Shown here in pieces: positions 32,701 to 44,690 of a DNA stretch of 64,000 nucleotides (positions are counted from its first letter, which is position 1; the number at the start of each line of letters is the position of its first letter). The stretch comes from Cryptomeria japonica. Its lineage: Eukaryota > Streptophyta > Pinopsida > Cupressales > Cupressaceae. Made by a program: the position numbers and the translations under genes. The notes beneath the pieces are model-generated. The model was not told where the DNA came from, did no database searches, and saw only the letters and a program-made list of their open reading frames with translations. Location of the stretch: NCBI RefSeq assembly GCF_030272615.1, contig NC_081410.1, positions 145,910,349 through 145,974,348 of the forward strand, read 5' to 3'.

Positions 32701-33415
32701 CAACAAGTTTTAATTTTTTTGTGGTAGGGTTATGACATTCATAAAATGAGTAAATTTTGCATTTGTATGGGTTATTTATACATTAACAATTCATAAATCT
32801 TGTTTTTTTGTTTTTACCTCTAGAGGTATCCCCGCGACCCAGCGCAATGCCCAATCCGCCTTACTTTGGTCTTACTTACTGCCAAATTGGGGTCAGGAAG
32901 GCGTTGAGGTGAAGAAAAGGGGCTTATGTTGAGTAAATGATATATTTAACTTTTTATTAACGATTCATAAAACTTATTTTTTTGTTTTTACCTCACAACA
33001 AGTTTTAATTTTTTTGTGGCAGGGTTATGACATTCATAAAATGAGTAAATTTTGCTTTTGTATGGGTTATTTATACATTAACAATTCATAAATCTTGTTT
33101 TTTTTGTTTTTACCTCTAGAGGTATCCCCGCGACCCAGCGCAATGCCCAATCCGCCTTACTTTGGTCTTACTTACTGCCAAATTGGGGCCAGGAAGGCGT
33201 TGAGGTGAAGAAAAGGGGCTTATGTTGAATAAATGATATATTTAACTTTTTATTAACGATTCATAAAACTTATTTTTTTGTTTTTACCTCTAGAGGTATC
33301 CCGCGATCTAGCCCAATGCCCAATCCGCCTTACCTTGGTCTTACTTACTGCCAAGTTGGGGTCAGGAAGGAGCAGAGGCAAAGGAAGGGGCTTATGTTGT
33401 GAGTAAATGATAGAT
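32701..33415. repeat. tandem repeat with a conserved GC-rich core, about 2.5 copies
   Basis: A unit of about 295 bp (32701-32995, 32996-33290) is followed by a third partial copy. Each contains an AT-rich part and a GC-rich core starting CTAGAGGTATCCCCGCGA (32820, 33116, 33290) and running about 120 bp to GGGGCTTATGTTG. Copies 1 and 2 of the core are almost identical; copy 3 differs more. The core spacing shortens from 296 to 174 bp because copy 3 lacks the AT-rich part. Confidence 0.85.
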
Positions 33416-33786
33416 TTATTTTTAGACTTGTGATTTTTAACTTTTGTGTTGAAATCAAAATCGATAATAAATTTTTAAATATAGAATGATAATGTAAATA
33501 ATCTCTAATCTAGAAAATGCAATTTAGGATGCTAAAAGGTATAACTTTTTGAGGCATTTGAATACATAGTAATAAAAAAAATGAAAAACCCACAATTGCA
33601 TTTCCAGATTGGAACATTTACACACTTCCTTTTCTTATCATGTTTTTTAAGAGGAACAAGGGAACCCTCACTCAGCTATCACTACCACGATCCATTCTTC
33701 AAATTATGAAAATATTTTGCACCCCTCACAACTATTTCTATTTCAAATGTTTTGTATCCGTAACAACTATTCCACATTCAAGAATC

Positions 33787-34452
33787 TTGGAAATGAACTT
33801 GATGACATTATGGTGAGAATTTTTGGTGATTGGTAGTGTTGTATCAATCAGGAAATTGTGGGTCAATCACTAAAGGAACATATTTGAATCAAGTCATTTT
33901 TGTTGACGAGCTAAAAAGAATTTTTGAAAGAGTATTCCTTACAGCTTAGCAAAACCAGATAAAGCAACAAGCCCAACCAAATGACAGTCTTGAGATAAAT
34001 TAGGCACAACGTGAAACAAAACTGTGACAATGCAAATAGCAGGCAGGGGCAGAAAGCAAAGACAACAATCCCTTCCTCTTCCAAACGCCTGCCTTCAAAT
34101 AATTCAGCTATTGATCTTGGAGATGAACTTGATGACATTATGGTGAGAATTTTTGGTGATTGGTAGTGTTGTACCAATGGGGAAATTGTGGGTCATTCAG
34201 TAAAGGAACATATTTGAATCAAGTCATTTTTGTTGACGAGTTAGAAGAATTTTTGAAAGAGCCCAAATTTCTTACAGCTTAGCAAAACCAGATAAAGCAA
34301 CAAGCCCAACCAAATGACAGTCTTGAGATAAATTAGGCACAACGTGAAACAAAACTATGACAATGCAAATAGCAGGTAGGGGCAGAAAGCAAAGACAGAG
34401 CAACCCCTTCCTCTTCCAAACGCCTGCCTTCAAATAATTCAGCTATTGACCT
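33787..34452. repeat. tandem duplication, period about 330 bp
   Basis: 33787-34116 and 34117-34452 are near-identical (both begin TTGGAxATGAACTTGATGAC). On the minus strand each copy contains MSSSSSPRSIAELFEGRRLE or its remnant, which could be a duplicated 5' coding end, but no gene continues from it. Confidence 0.85.
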
Positions 34453-34470
34453 AGAACTACTTAGGCAGCT

Positions 34471-34640
34471 AGGCTTAAATTCAAGCTTATATTTGATGTG
34501 ATACGGTACCTAATACCTATCTGAGCCAAGTCTTAATAAGCATAAATTAAAACTTAGGCTTAAATTCAAGCTTATATTTGATGTGATACGGTACCTAATA
34601 CCTATCTGAGCCAAGTCTTAATAAGCATAAATTAAAACTT
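34471..34640. repeat. perfect or near-perfect 85-bp tandem duplication
   Basis: 34471-34555 and 34556-34640 both begin AGGCTTAAATTCAAGC or its continuation and read the same through ATAAGCATAAATTAAAACTT. The lack of divergence suggests a recent event. Confidence 0.85.
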
Positions 34641-36031
34641 ATATGTGATGGGATACAGTATATAAGTTGATCCAAAATTTAGACGCATCATTTAGCAAGT
34701 TATACCTTAGTGAAGCTTTGTGGATATTATATGACACAAAAAATATTGTATAGATAACAGGAAACCATCTTTGTTCTTCAAGTGTACAAAGACCTTACTG
34801 TTTGAAGTTTTGAACTCAATCCAAGTTTACATAGTTATAACTATTTTTACTACCCAACTTTTATAACTCCTCAATTGCTCAAGAAAGAAATGCAACCAAG
34901 TAGTCAGTGAGTACCTGAAATCTAAGATTAAGAGTGAAATTTACGGCAGACTACTTATATTTTTGCAGGCTTGGTTCTTGCATTTGATTTTCTCTAGATT
35001 CTTATGATACTGTTGAATCACCCATTGTTAATAGGCCCAAAAATATTGTTTGACATCGAATCAGTCTCTAAATAATGAACTTGAAAATAAATTATTTGAA
35101 AAAGTAAGATACCTAGAAATAGATCTTTTCTCACAAATTTAACTACCTCTGTAAATTTGTCATTACTTTCTTTTGGAGGGCTTCTTGTTCTTAACCATAA
35201 TACAAATTTGTAACCTAAAATCAACTACCCAGATGCTTCCTCCTTTGCTCCTCTTGTATAAATACTAAAATGTCAATGCTAAGTTGTCAAAGGAAGATGC
35301 AAGTTCCTTGTAACCAAACTAACGTATTCACTCAACATACCATTTAAATTAACAACTAAATTGCACCAACATCCTTTAGCTTATCTCTCAAACTCTTTCA
35401 ACTTTGGGCGAATAATGACTGAAACTTTTCAATTGCGTTTTATAAACACATCAATTTGTATTTGTAATTTTTTACAAAGAAATTATATAATCTGTAACAT
35501 ACAGTCTATCAAGAAAAGATGAATCAAAAACCAAATTTTATACACTGCAGCGTAAAAGATATTACAGTTTATTGCAGTGGTTAAACAAAGGAAGGTCTTC
35601 TAAATCAGACAGTTTAACAACTTCCTCAGTTGGCCCATCAACCCAACAAAGATCAGATCCTAAAGTTGGAGACATGACCAACAATTGTTTACAAACCTAA
35701 CTGAAATTGCTTTTGAAATTGCATTACTTCAACTATTAAATCAAAAAGTATGAACAAAATTTATTTCTTATTCATGGAGCACTGCACAATTTCTAATACA
35801 CTTATGAGTCACTCCATCCTATTGTCATGGGATAATTCAGATTCATTTTTCCTTTTCCTACTCCTCTGATATTCTGTGTGAAAAGAAGGATTGAGGAAAG
35901 GATCCTCATACCGTCCGAACTGAGCGTTGATAGGGAAGTTGAGAAAAGACTTTGAACTGCAGATCTGACTGGTTACTGTTATGGATCAGCGTTGATGAGT
36001 ACAAAAACAATAGCTAGCTTCGCAGTATAGT
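34641..36031. other. no gene recognised
   Basis: AT-rich sequence upstream of the methyltransferase fragments. No promoter elements could be assigned. Confidence 0.45.
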
Positions 36032-37178
36032 ATGGTAGTAAAGGAGATGCTCCTAGTCCTTATCTTCTACCTTGTGCAGGACAAATTTTGTAAGATAGTC
36101 ACTACCATAAAACATCCCAACTTTGCAGTCCATAAATTGCGATACATAAACGCACTGTACATCTCTATAGAGAATAATTACAATGGTAAGTTATATTGTA
36201 TTCAAGGAGATTGTTTCATAGACATTAATGGAGTTTCTCAGAGATTTTACAGCCTAACAGAGGTGGAAAAAACACTGGTTAAGGATGAGATGGGTTTACC
36301 ATATGGGTCCTATATGTTGCAGCACCATCAAAAGACATTGCTTGAAGCCTGGCCTATGTTGTATGCAACTGTACTGTACCCTGCACAGGAGCCCTATAGT
36401 GATTCTAATGAGCTCATGAGGACTGCCATAGTAAGTTTTTCTGTTCCTTTTATGAAGACTCTTCTGAATTCTTATGATGTTTTTGATGGTGTTGATAGTC
36501 TTGTCAATGTTGGAGGCAACTCTGAATTTTGTTTGCATCAAATCATACAGAAGCATGTAATTTTGATCGACCACATGATGTTTTTCTCAAAGATTTTACA
36601 GCCTAACAGAGGTGGAAAAATCACTGGTTAAGGATGAGATGGGTTTATCATATGGGTCCTATATGTTGCAGCACCATCAAAAGACACTGCTTGAAGCCTG
36701 GCCTATACTGTATGCAGTTGTACTGTACCCTGCACAGGAGCCCTATAGTGATTCTAATGAGCTCATGAGGACTACCATAGAAAGTTTTTATGTTCCTTTT
36801 ATGAAGACTCTTCTGAATTCTGATGATGTTTTTGATGGTGTTGATAGTCTTGTCAATGTTGGAGGCAACTCTGAATTTTGTTTGCATCAAATCATACAGA
36901 AGCAAGTAATTTTGACCGACCATGTGATGTTTTTCTAAGAGATTTTACAGCCTAACAGAGGTGGAAAAAACTCTGGTTAAGGATGAGATGGGTTTATCAT
37001 ATGGGTTCTACTATATGTTGCAGCACCATCAAAAGACATTGCTTGAAGCCTGGCCTATGTTGTATGCAGCTGTAGTTTACCTTGCACAGGAGCCCTATAG
37101 TGATTCTAATGATATCATGAAGACTGCACAGAAAGTTTTTATGTTCCTTTTATGAAGACTTTTCTGAATTCTGATGAT
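36032..37178 (+). pseudogene. plant small-molecule O-methyltransferase exon fragment, tandemly repeated (copies A, B, part of C)
   Basis: Resembles the N-terminal dimerisation and early SAM-binding region of caffeate/flavonoid-type O-methyltransferases, which methylate phenolic hydroxyls with S-adenosylmethionine. Seen: KHPNFAVHKLRYI near 36107; then YSLTEVEKTLVKDEMGL, a LLEAWPML segment, and FDGVDSLVNVGGNSEFCLHQ, where families usually have LVDVGGGTG (glycine-rich SAM loop; Asp is Asn and one Gly is Asn). A 349-bp segment repeats head to tail starting at 36241, 36590 and 36939. Copy C stops at a hAT element. The catalytic C-terminal half is absent everywhere in the window, so this is a fragment array, not an enzyme. 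Confidence 0.75.
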
Positions 37179-37674
37179 CAGTGTTCCATGGGGACGCGTC
37201 CCCCCCCTTTTTGGGCGCGTCCCCTCATCAGAGACGTCTCGGGGATGGGGGGACGGGGACACGACGTCCCCCGCCGTCCCGCCACCGCCACCCAAACACC
37301 GCCGGGACATGGAGACGTCTGGGCATCTCCTTGGGAGACGCTTGGGCGTCTCCCGCGTTCCCATGTCTAAACAAACCGAAAAAGACATTTTTTAAAAAAC
37401 ATGTGCCTTTTGGGGGAGTTAAGGGGTAACCCTAATTGGACGTGGGCCCCACCCAACCCGCCAAAACAACACAAAAGCATGTTTCTTTTAGATTTAACTC
37501 TCATTTTGGAAAACTGATTTTTTTTCCAGCAAGCTGAAGAGGAGGAAAAACTTTAAGAAGACTGATTGAAGGGGTGAGAAACGCTGATTGCAAGTGTGAT
37601 AGGAGCTAGAAGAAGCAAGAAGAAGAGGAAGAAGAAGATTCTTCTACATTTTGGAGAGATTTTTCAAGCACAAG

Positions 37675-37917
37675 GTAGGGTTTTTCAACTTTTTTTTGTT
37701 TTATTTTCTGATTTTCATTGTTCTATGTCATTTTTGGAATTTTTTTCCCTATTCATCTCAAGACTCAAAATGAGATTTGATGTTGAATCTTGAGGGCAAA
37801 ATGATTGCCCTCAAGATTCAACATCAAATCTCATTTTGAGATGAATAGGAAAAAAATTTAAAAATATATTGTTAAACTAGGCTGATTTTATTTTTATTTT
37901 TATTTTGTGAAATGCAG
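37675..37917 (+). other. probable first intron of the hAT transposase gene, with a 45-bp hairpin
   Basis: Bounded by CAAG|GTAGGG and AATGCAG|TGTC. Inside, the arm 37748-37799 pairs with 37805-37849: 45 continuous base pairs apart from a 7-base bulge (GACTCAA) in the left arm, with a 5-base loop (AATGA). Flanking T and A runs could extend the stem. Splice sites are inferred. Confidence 0.7.
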
Positions 37918-37930
37918 TGTCAATTTCACA

Positions 37931-40254
37931 ATGAGCTCCCAAGGCATGAGTGAAGATGACATGGAAATCCATTCTCATAGTGAGAATGATTCAGAATATG
38001 AACTTGAAAATGAGGGGGGTGACCATGGGGCTGATCCTAGAGCCCAATCTAGTTCTATGGCAAGTGCACCAGCTAGTATAGGTTGCCCTTCAAAGTTGTT
38101 GGCACCATATGCTAGGGGTCATTTTGATCCTAAGTCTCCTCTAAAACAGTTTGCTTCACGAATATCAGTACAAGGCACATCACATTCAAGTGGGGGAACA
38201 AGGATGTGGAAGTGCAATATTTGTGACACAAAATGGTTCAGTAGCATTAGTAGGGTGAATGCACACTTTCTGTTTTGGAGAGGAAAAGGCCTGAAACATT
38301 GTAAATTTTTCGAGGAAGCCAAAAATATACAATACAAAATTGAGTTTAACAGGCTTTGGGGGGTTCTAGATGACACAAATATTTCAATGCCTACTACTTT
38401 GTCTGCTAGGGCAGCACTTCAGGGCAACCAGAATGTGCCACATACTTCTCATGCTTCGCAGACGGGAGGAATGATGTTTGGATCTCCATCCACTTCCACT
38501 TCTACTGCCGCCAGGGCTGGGAAACATAGGTTGCAGATACCACAGAGCAACCCCATTGTTAATATGTTTAATGTGCAGCTGAGAGATGAGATAGATGAAT
38601 CCATTGGCAATTTCTTCTTTGCCATGGCATTCCATTTCATGTTACATGGTCTCATTATAGGGAGATGATGGCTATGGTGGCCAAAGGAGGACCATCTTAT
38701 GTGCCACCAGGGGAGACGAAAATGAGGACCTCGATCTTGGATAAATGCTATCCCAAGATCAATATTTTGATGGAGAAGATGAAGGCATGTTGGGTGGCAT
38801 CGGGGTGCAGCATAGTTATGGATGGGTGGACGGACATTAGCCATCGTCCACTCATCAACGTCATGGTCACATGTGCAGAGGGCCCATACTTCCTTAGAGC
38901 AGTTGATTGTACAGGGCATCGTAAAGATGCTGATTTCCAGTTCAAGTCCTCAGGGAGGCTATTGAGGAGGTTGGGCCACAAAATGTGGTCCAAGTAGTGA
39001 CAGATGTAGCCCATGTGTGTAGAGCAGCAAGGAGACTCATTGAGGCAGCCTATAGACACATTTGGTGGACCCCATGTTGTGTGCATGCCATGAACAATGC
39101 ACTCAAGGACATGGGGAAGATAGACTGGATTAGAGGAGTGGTCATCGATGCAAGAGATGTGCAGATGTTTATCTGCAACCACCACACTTCACATGCACTC
39201 TTCAGGACCTTCGCGAAGAAGGAGTTCTTGAAACCAGTTGAGACTAGATATGCATCCTATTTCATTCTCTTGGAGAAAATGATTGAGTTGCAAGAGGCAT
39301 TGCAACTCATGGTTATGACTAATGAGTGGAATAGGTGGGTTGAGGCCAAGACAGAGCAAGGGAGAAGGGTGAAGGAGATAGTGAAGAGTGATGTGTTTTG
39401 GACTGATGCGAAATACATTGTCTCTATCATTTCTCCAGTATTCCAAGTGATCAGATATGGGGATGGGGATGCACCTAACCTTGGAGAGGTGTATGAGTGT
39501 ATTGACTCTATGCTTGACCAGATGAGGGCTGCTGTGCAAGTGAAGGACCCCTCTTTAGCATTCTACAATGAGCAAATCTAGCCTATCATTCAGCGTAGAT
39601 GGGACAAGTTGAACACTCCTTTGCATATGGCTGCCTTTGCCTTGAATCCTAAGTGGTACAAGGCTAGACCGGGTAGACTGACATCGATTCAGATGATGAA
39701 GTGAAGGCGGGTTTCTTTAGGTGCATAGAGAAGATGTTTGATTCCAGAGATGCCGACACAATGCGCACTAAGTGGGGAAGATTTGCCACTCTTAGAGGTT
39801 ATTCAGATGCGGCAAAGATGGATATTGATAGCATGGCACAGGAGGAGCCACTTTTATGGTGGAATTGTCATGACCCGAAATCTTTGACCACCACTCTAGC
39901 CATCTGTCTGCTATCCCAGGTTTCCAGTTCTTCAGCTGCTGAGAGGAACTGGTCTACATATAGCTTCATCCACTCTCTTAAGAGGAACAGACTTACCTCT
40001 AAGAGAGCAGAGAAGCTTGTGAGAGAGCAGAGAAGCTTGTGGCTGTACACAGTGCTTTATGTCTCATGGACCGCAAGACACTTGTGTACAAGGAGAGTCC
40101 CGCAGCGCGATAGGATCTAGAGCCAGAGGAACCTTCACATATTGATGAGGATGATCCTAACACTTCAGATGCAGGGCTAGTTGGTGTGAGCTTGAGGGAC
40201 CTTGATCTTCAGGAGTCCAACGGTTCCAGTGAGGAGGAGTTCGCAGATGATTAG
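37931..40254 (+). pseudogene. hAT transposase: BED finger, DUF659-like core, hAT C-terminal dimerisation domain
   Basis: Starts MSSQGMSEDDMEIH at 37931. A BED-type finger with WKCNICDTKW near 38210 is followed by a core from 38666 (SIVMDGWTD with a catalytic-type Asp, then DVAHVCRAAR, WTPCCVHAMNNALKD). The C-terminal SSSAAERNWSTYSFIHS near 39930 is the hAT dimerisation signature. The original end appears to be EEEFADD with stop at 40252-40254. Frameshifts lie near 38625, 38945 and 39690, and a 20-bp duplication near 40000-40040 shifts the frame again. In-frame stops occur near 39579 and 40112. It would cut and paste the element; this copy is inactive. Confidence 0.88.
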
Positions 40255-40777
40255 AGGCCTCCATTAGCTACATTTTGAGTTTTGTCATTTTGTATTTGAC
40301 TCTAGTCTCTTTTGTAATGCTATTGCTACACGCATTTGTATTTGGCTACTCATTGTAATGATGAATCATGTAATCATCTTTATTATTATAGACTTTGCAA
40401 TGGCATCAGATATTCGTATTTTTGTTTTCCTTTTTCGATATTCATATGATAGAAATGAGAAATCTCCAATTTGACAATTTCATTTGTCAAATTTTATTTA
40501 CTTTTAGCAATTAGCATTACTAATCTAAGTAATCTTGGTATTTCCTATAGTTTCATTTGAAATCTAATTCTTATATTGTTATACTGTTATACATCTTTTC
40601 AAAACTAGTTTTTCAAGTACTATATGTATATGTATAAGTATATGGGCACCACCACCCCGCCACCCCCCCGCCACTGTCCCGCCGCTGTCCCCAAATTTAG
40701 ACCCTTGGTCCCCCCGTCCCGGAGACGCGTCCCCGCGTCCCCCCTGTGCCCCCGTCCCCAACGCCCGTGGAACACTG

Positions 40778-41190
40778 TGTTTTTGATGGTGTTGATAGTC
40801 TTGTCAATGTTGGAGGCAACTCTGAATTTTGTTTGCATCAAAACATACGGAAGCATGTATCAAAAGACACCATCATAAGACATTGCTTGAAGCCTGGCCT
40901 ATGTTGTATGCAGCTGTACTGTACCCTGCACAGGAGCCCTATAGTGATTCTAATGAGCTCATGAGGACTGCCATAGAAAGTTTCTTTGTTGCTTTTATGA
41001 AGACTCTTCTGAATTCTAATGATGTTTTTGATGGTGTTGATAGTCTTGTCAATGTTGGAGGCAACTCTGAATTTTGTTTGCATCAAATTATACGGAAGCA
41101 TGTAATTTTGATCGACCACCTGATGGAGCTATTCAGATGTAATATTGATCATCATTTGATGAACTGTACACTGTACAGTAATCTTTGACA
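40778..41190 (+). pseudogene. O-methyltransferase fragment array, right side (rest of copy C, truncated copy D)
   Basis: Resumes with FDGVDSLVNVGGNSEFCLHQ directly after the hAT right end. A shortened copy D follows (from about 40860, first ~75 bp lost or rearranged) up to HVILIDH at about 41118. Beyond that, sequence no longer matches the repeat unit or a methyltransferase. The same substitutions as in copies A and B recur, so duplication preceded the hAT insertion. Confidence 0.75.
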
Positions 41191-43480
41191 GGTCAAGCAT
41201 GGGAGATGAAATATGGGGGATGGATCTGGGCAGTTACTAACCAACCTGTTCATTATGGATTGTGAATTTTAATATCTACGATGCTATGTGTATGGAAATT
41301 ATGGTACTTAGGATAGATTTCATCAAATTGTGAGTGGAATCAGAAACCAACAAGAAAAGAATGCGCTCTGCTCTTTAACTCAATCACACTGCATTGCAAT
41401 TCCTTTTTCAATCCCCTCTCATTTATCAACTTTATTATTATTGGAACATCATCTTTGCTAGATTTTGCATAAATATTTGAAAGCAGCACCCAGGTGTTTC
41501 AGGTTCGTCAAGCTTTGTGTTCCAACAAACTTTGCATGTGCTAAGCAAAGCCCCCTAAACAACTATTCTATTGAAGGTGCAATACAAATTTTTTGAATTA
41601 TAACATCAAAACATTGCATGATTTGACACTAGACCTGCATTACTTAAAAGAGAGTGGTAACATCCTCTTGCATCAAACAGAACCTAAACAAAGGTAACAT
41701 AATTTGGCTATGGAACTTTCTCCTGCATTTGTTACCAATCAGTGAACAACCTGTTTAATTTCTAATCAATTATTATGCACCTAAATTGGGCAAATTATTC
41801 ATCCCGATCTGTTTTCATGCTACATATCACAGTGTATTCCAAATTTTTAGACATTTAGATTGCATTCTAGCATATATCTAGTGTCTCATCACTTGTGTTG
41901 CTTTGAACAACACTATTATAAATGACTGAGCAACTAGAGATGGGTGGTGAAATGCACAATATTGTAGGGTTCATTCTCAAGAGTTTGCCATCCAACGTTT
42001 ATGTGCACTACTATTAAATAATAATTATTTTGCGATTAAATAAGGTCTATTAATCCATCATGGCATCTGCTTTTTCCCATGTGGAATGGCTATGTAATGA
42101 ATGGAAGGAAGATTTGTAAGTCTCAGAATTGTAAATAATAATTAATGATGCCATGAGGGCCATAGCAAAATAGAGAGGTACAAGATGTGAAAAGAAAAGA
42201 TCAAAAATCCACAGGCAACGACATTCTTGGGAAAAAACAAGTGTGAAGATAGTCCATCCCATTACTTTGGGAGACAAATCGATGGGATAATAAAAGCCAT
42301 TTAATTTTAAAGAATAGTAACATGAATGAAAGGTCATAGGAACCTGAACAAAAGTGTCAAACAATAATAATATTAGACAAAGGGGCATAGAATATGAAGA
42401 AGTTCATGACTACAAATTACGTAAGGAAGAGAGTTTTCTGTTTAAACAAAGCTGCAATTTGAGAAATGGGAGAGTCAAAGTGGAAGTACGCAAGGAAGAG
42501 AAATCAAAGCTGCCCAAGAGCTAAGCTAGAATGGTGAAGTGCATGGAAAATAGAGGAGAGTGTGGGCAGAGAGAAAATCGATTGAAGCACCCAAATTGGG
42601 ATTAAAATCTGCAGAATACAGAGTAAAGAGGGAAGGCGTCCATGCTAGAGGAAGAAAGAACTTGCAAATTTAATTAAACAAAAATTAAATAGAAGTACGT
42701 GGGAGAATAAGGAGAATGGAACCTGCAAAATAAAACTTTTTGAATTCTATAAGGAACGCACCAGAAAAATGAAGGAAACTGCAGATTAAAGAAGAGAGCA
42801 GTAATAAATAAGTGCAAGAAGAAAAAGAAATACGTGTGAGAGGAAGCAGAGGTTAAAATGCACAGAGAATGAGGAGGTAAAGAACGTGAAGTGAGAAGTA
42901 TTAAGAACAGAGTAGATGGAAAAGAGAAAGATATGCTTGAGTTTAAAGAATAAATGTTTTTATTATAGAGCCAAATGCTTAGCAGGCAAAGGGCATTGGA
43001 TATGGAGAAAACAATTTAAGAGTGAAGTTTTAATTTCAAAATATATTGAAAACTATTTTGAACAGAAGTACTTAGAGAGTTTTGTTTTGTAGAGTAGCAA
43101 TAGAATGTAAATGCTGGTTGCAGCATAGCAAACTATCAGAGAAGTTTTGTTTTGCAAAATAAAAATAAACATGTTTAAATCTATTATTGCTTGAATTATG
43201 GTCAAGAGAGTACTTGCTGCAGATTGAGACTATCTAATAAGGCGCTCTTTCTCAAGCTGATCTGCATGACAGTCAACATGAGAAATGTTCTTTTGTAGGG
43301 TTTTCAGTTTGTCTGTTAGAAAAAATGGATGTGTGTAGGACATCTTTTATAGATAGAAGAGACAGAGTATTACAATGTAATAAATTGATGCACAAGTGAT
43401 TTAACGTATCGATCTCAATTTTTATTGTAGAAGCACCAAATCATAGTAATAAAATGCATACCAATATTAAAGACGTCAAA
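41191..43480. other. no gene recognised
   Basis: AT/purine-rich sequence. A hydrophobic 112-codon minus-strand frame at 42050-42388 shows no known motif and is not called. Confidence 0.45.
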
Positions 43481-43896
43481 TCTATAAAATTATTCTTAAA
43501 ATCTCATCATAAAAGGGTATACACAAGAAACACACAGAACAAAGCATGCTGGTCACACAAATTGATCATGTAAACAATCTAAAACATCAGGTACATGTAC
43601 ATACCAGGTTTCATGTTTAACCATTCATGTCAACCTCACCAAACACGTCATCTTCAATGATTGCAGCTTCTCTGTAATTATTACAACAATCTATAAAACT
43701 ACTCTTAAAATTTCATCATAAAAGGGTATACACAAGAAACATAGAGAACAAAGCATTCTGGTCACACAAATTGATCATGTAAACAATCTAAAACATCAAG
43801 TACATGTACATACCAGGTTTCATGTTTAACCATTCAAGTCAACCTCACCAAACACGTCATCTTCAATGATTGCAGCTTCTCTATAATTATTACAAC
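43481..43896 (-). repeat. 209-bp tandem duplication containing a possible last coding exon
   Basis: 43481-43689 and 43690-43896 are near-identical. On the minus strand both retain the open end NNYREAAIIEDDVFGEVD followed by L or M, then NG and a stop. In the right-hand copy this is preceded by a plausible acceptor (CCACCAG|GATTTTCC, near 43915). This may be the terminal exon of a gene or pseudogene I cannot identify. Confidence 0.5.
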
Positions 43897-44499
43897 CCAT
43901 GGAAAATCCTGGTGGTTGATTGTCAGTCATAAGATTCCAAAAATTGACCAAAAAGTACTTAAAATGAAAAAAAATATACATGAAAGACATTATTCCACAC
44001 CCTAAGTTTTTAAATAGGGAAAAAAAGGAAAAACCTAAATTGATGATGCAACTCAATAATCCTCAGTTGTCAATGTGCTGTGAGAAGTGCTAAAAAATAA
44101 TACCAGCATGAGAAATGGACCCACCCATGAATCCATTGTTCAATGTCATGAATGCCTGAACATAAACATAAACATGATTCAATCTATAAGAAATTAAAAC
44201 AAATAAAAACATTTATTCTTAAGAAAAACAAAACAGTGTGAAAACTAAAAAAATAAGTGAAAAATATCCTTTGAAGTGACCAAATCTAAAATGTATTATC
44301 TACAAACTTATACTAAATTAATCAAAACGTTAAATTGCATCCCAGATCTAACATGTAATACCCACTGTCATCATCGTAACGGTATAGAGAATAAGCCATG
44401 CCAAAAGAAACAAAGATAATAATACTAAGGATGAATAAACCAGAACTGGCAGCTTCAATGGTAGAGGGCAGTTTTATATTATTATTATTATCTATTCGT

Positions 44500-44690
44500 T
44501 CAGACAGGGAAAACAATCTATTAGTTCTTATGATAAATCTAACCTATAAGAAGATGTGCATTCCTATTTATTCTAATAGGGCAAACAATCCATTAATTTT
44601 TGTAATAAGGATAATATATAGGAAGATCCACAATTCTTATTCATTCTGGCAGAACAAACAATCCATTAGTTTTTATAGCAAAACATTTTC
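44500..44690. repeat. diverged tandem repeat, about 75-bp period, 2.5 copies
   Basis: Blocks ending RCAAACAATCYATTAGTTTTT (44511, 44581, 44656) recur with accumulated substitutions. Confidence 0.55.

Larger units (their letters stand above)
37179..40777 (+). mobile_element. hAT-type DNA transposon inside the methyltransferase array
   Basis: About 3.6 kb with terminal inverted repeats: left CAGTGTTCCATGGGG, right end the inverse of CAGTGTTCCACGGGC. The outer ~200 bp on each side are strikingly GC-rich, with many GGGACG/CGTCCC motifs (subterminal repeats), in contrast to AT-rich surroundings. The interior encodes a decayed hAT transposase. The expected 8-bp target duplication is missing: left flank CTGATGAT, right flank TGTTTTTG; compared with copy B, the flanks join with a single extra T. 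Confidence 0.88.

Noticed and set aside
32818-33410. 5S rRNA or tRNA gene in the GC-rich core
   Set aside because: Does not match 5S internal control region or tRNA A/B boxes.
35018-35224. 68-codon minus-strand frame as upstream gene of the methyltransferase
   Set aside because: Opposite strand, no domain, no continuity with neighbouring frames.
37095-37429. Several overlapping Pro/Arg/Gly-rich frames
   Set aside because: They are frames through the GC-rich subterminal repeats of the hAT element.
42050-42388. 112-codon hydrophobic minus-strand protein
   Set aside because: No signature, no neighbouring coding context, composition fits purine-rich plus strand.
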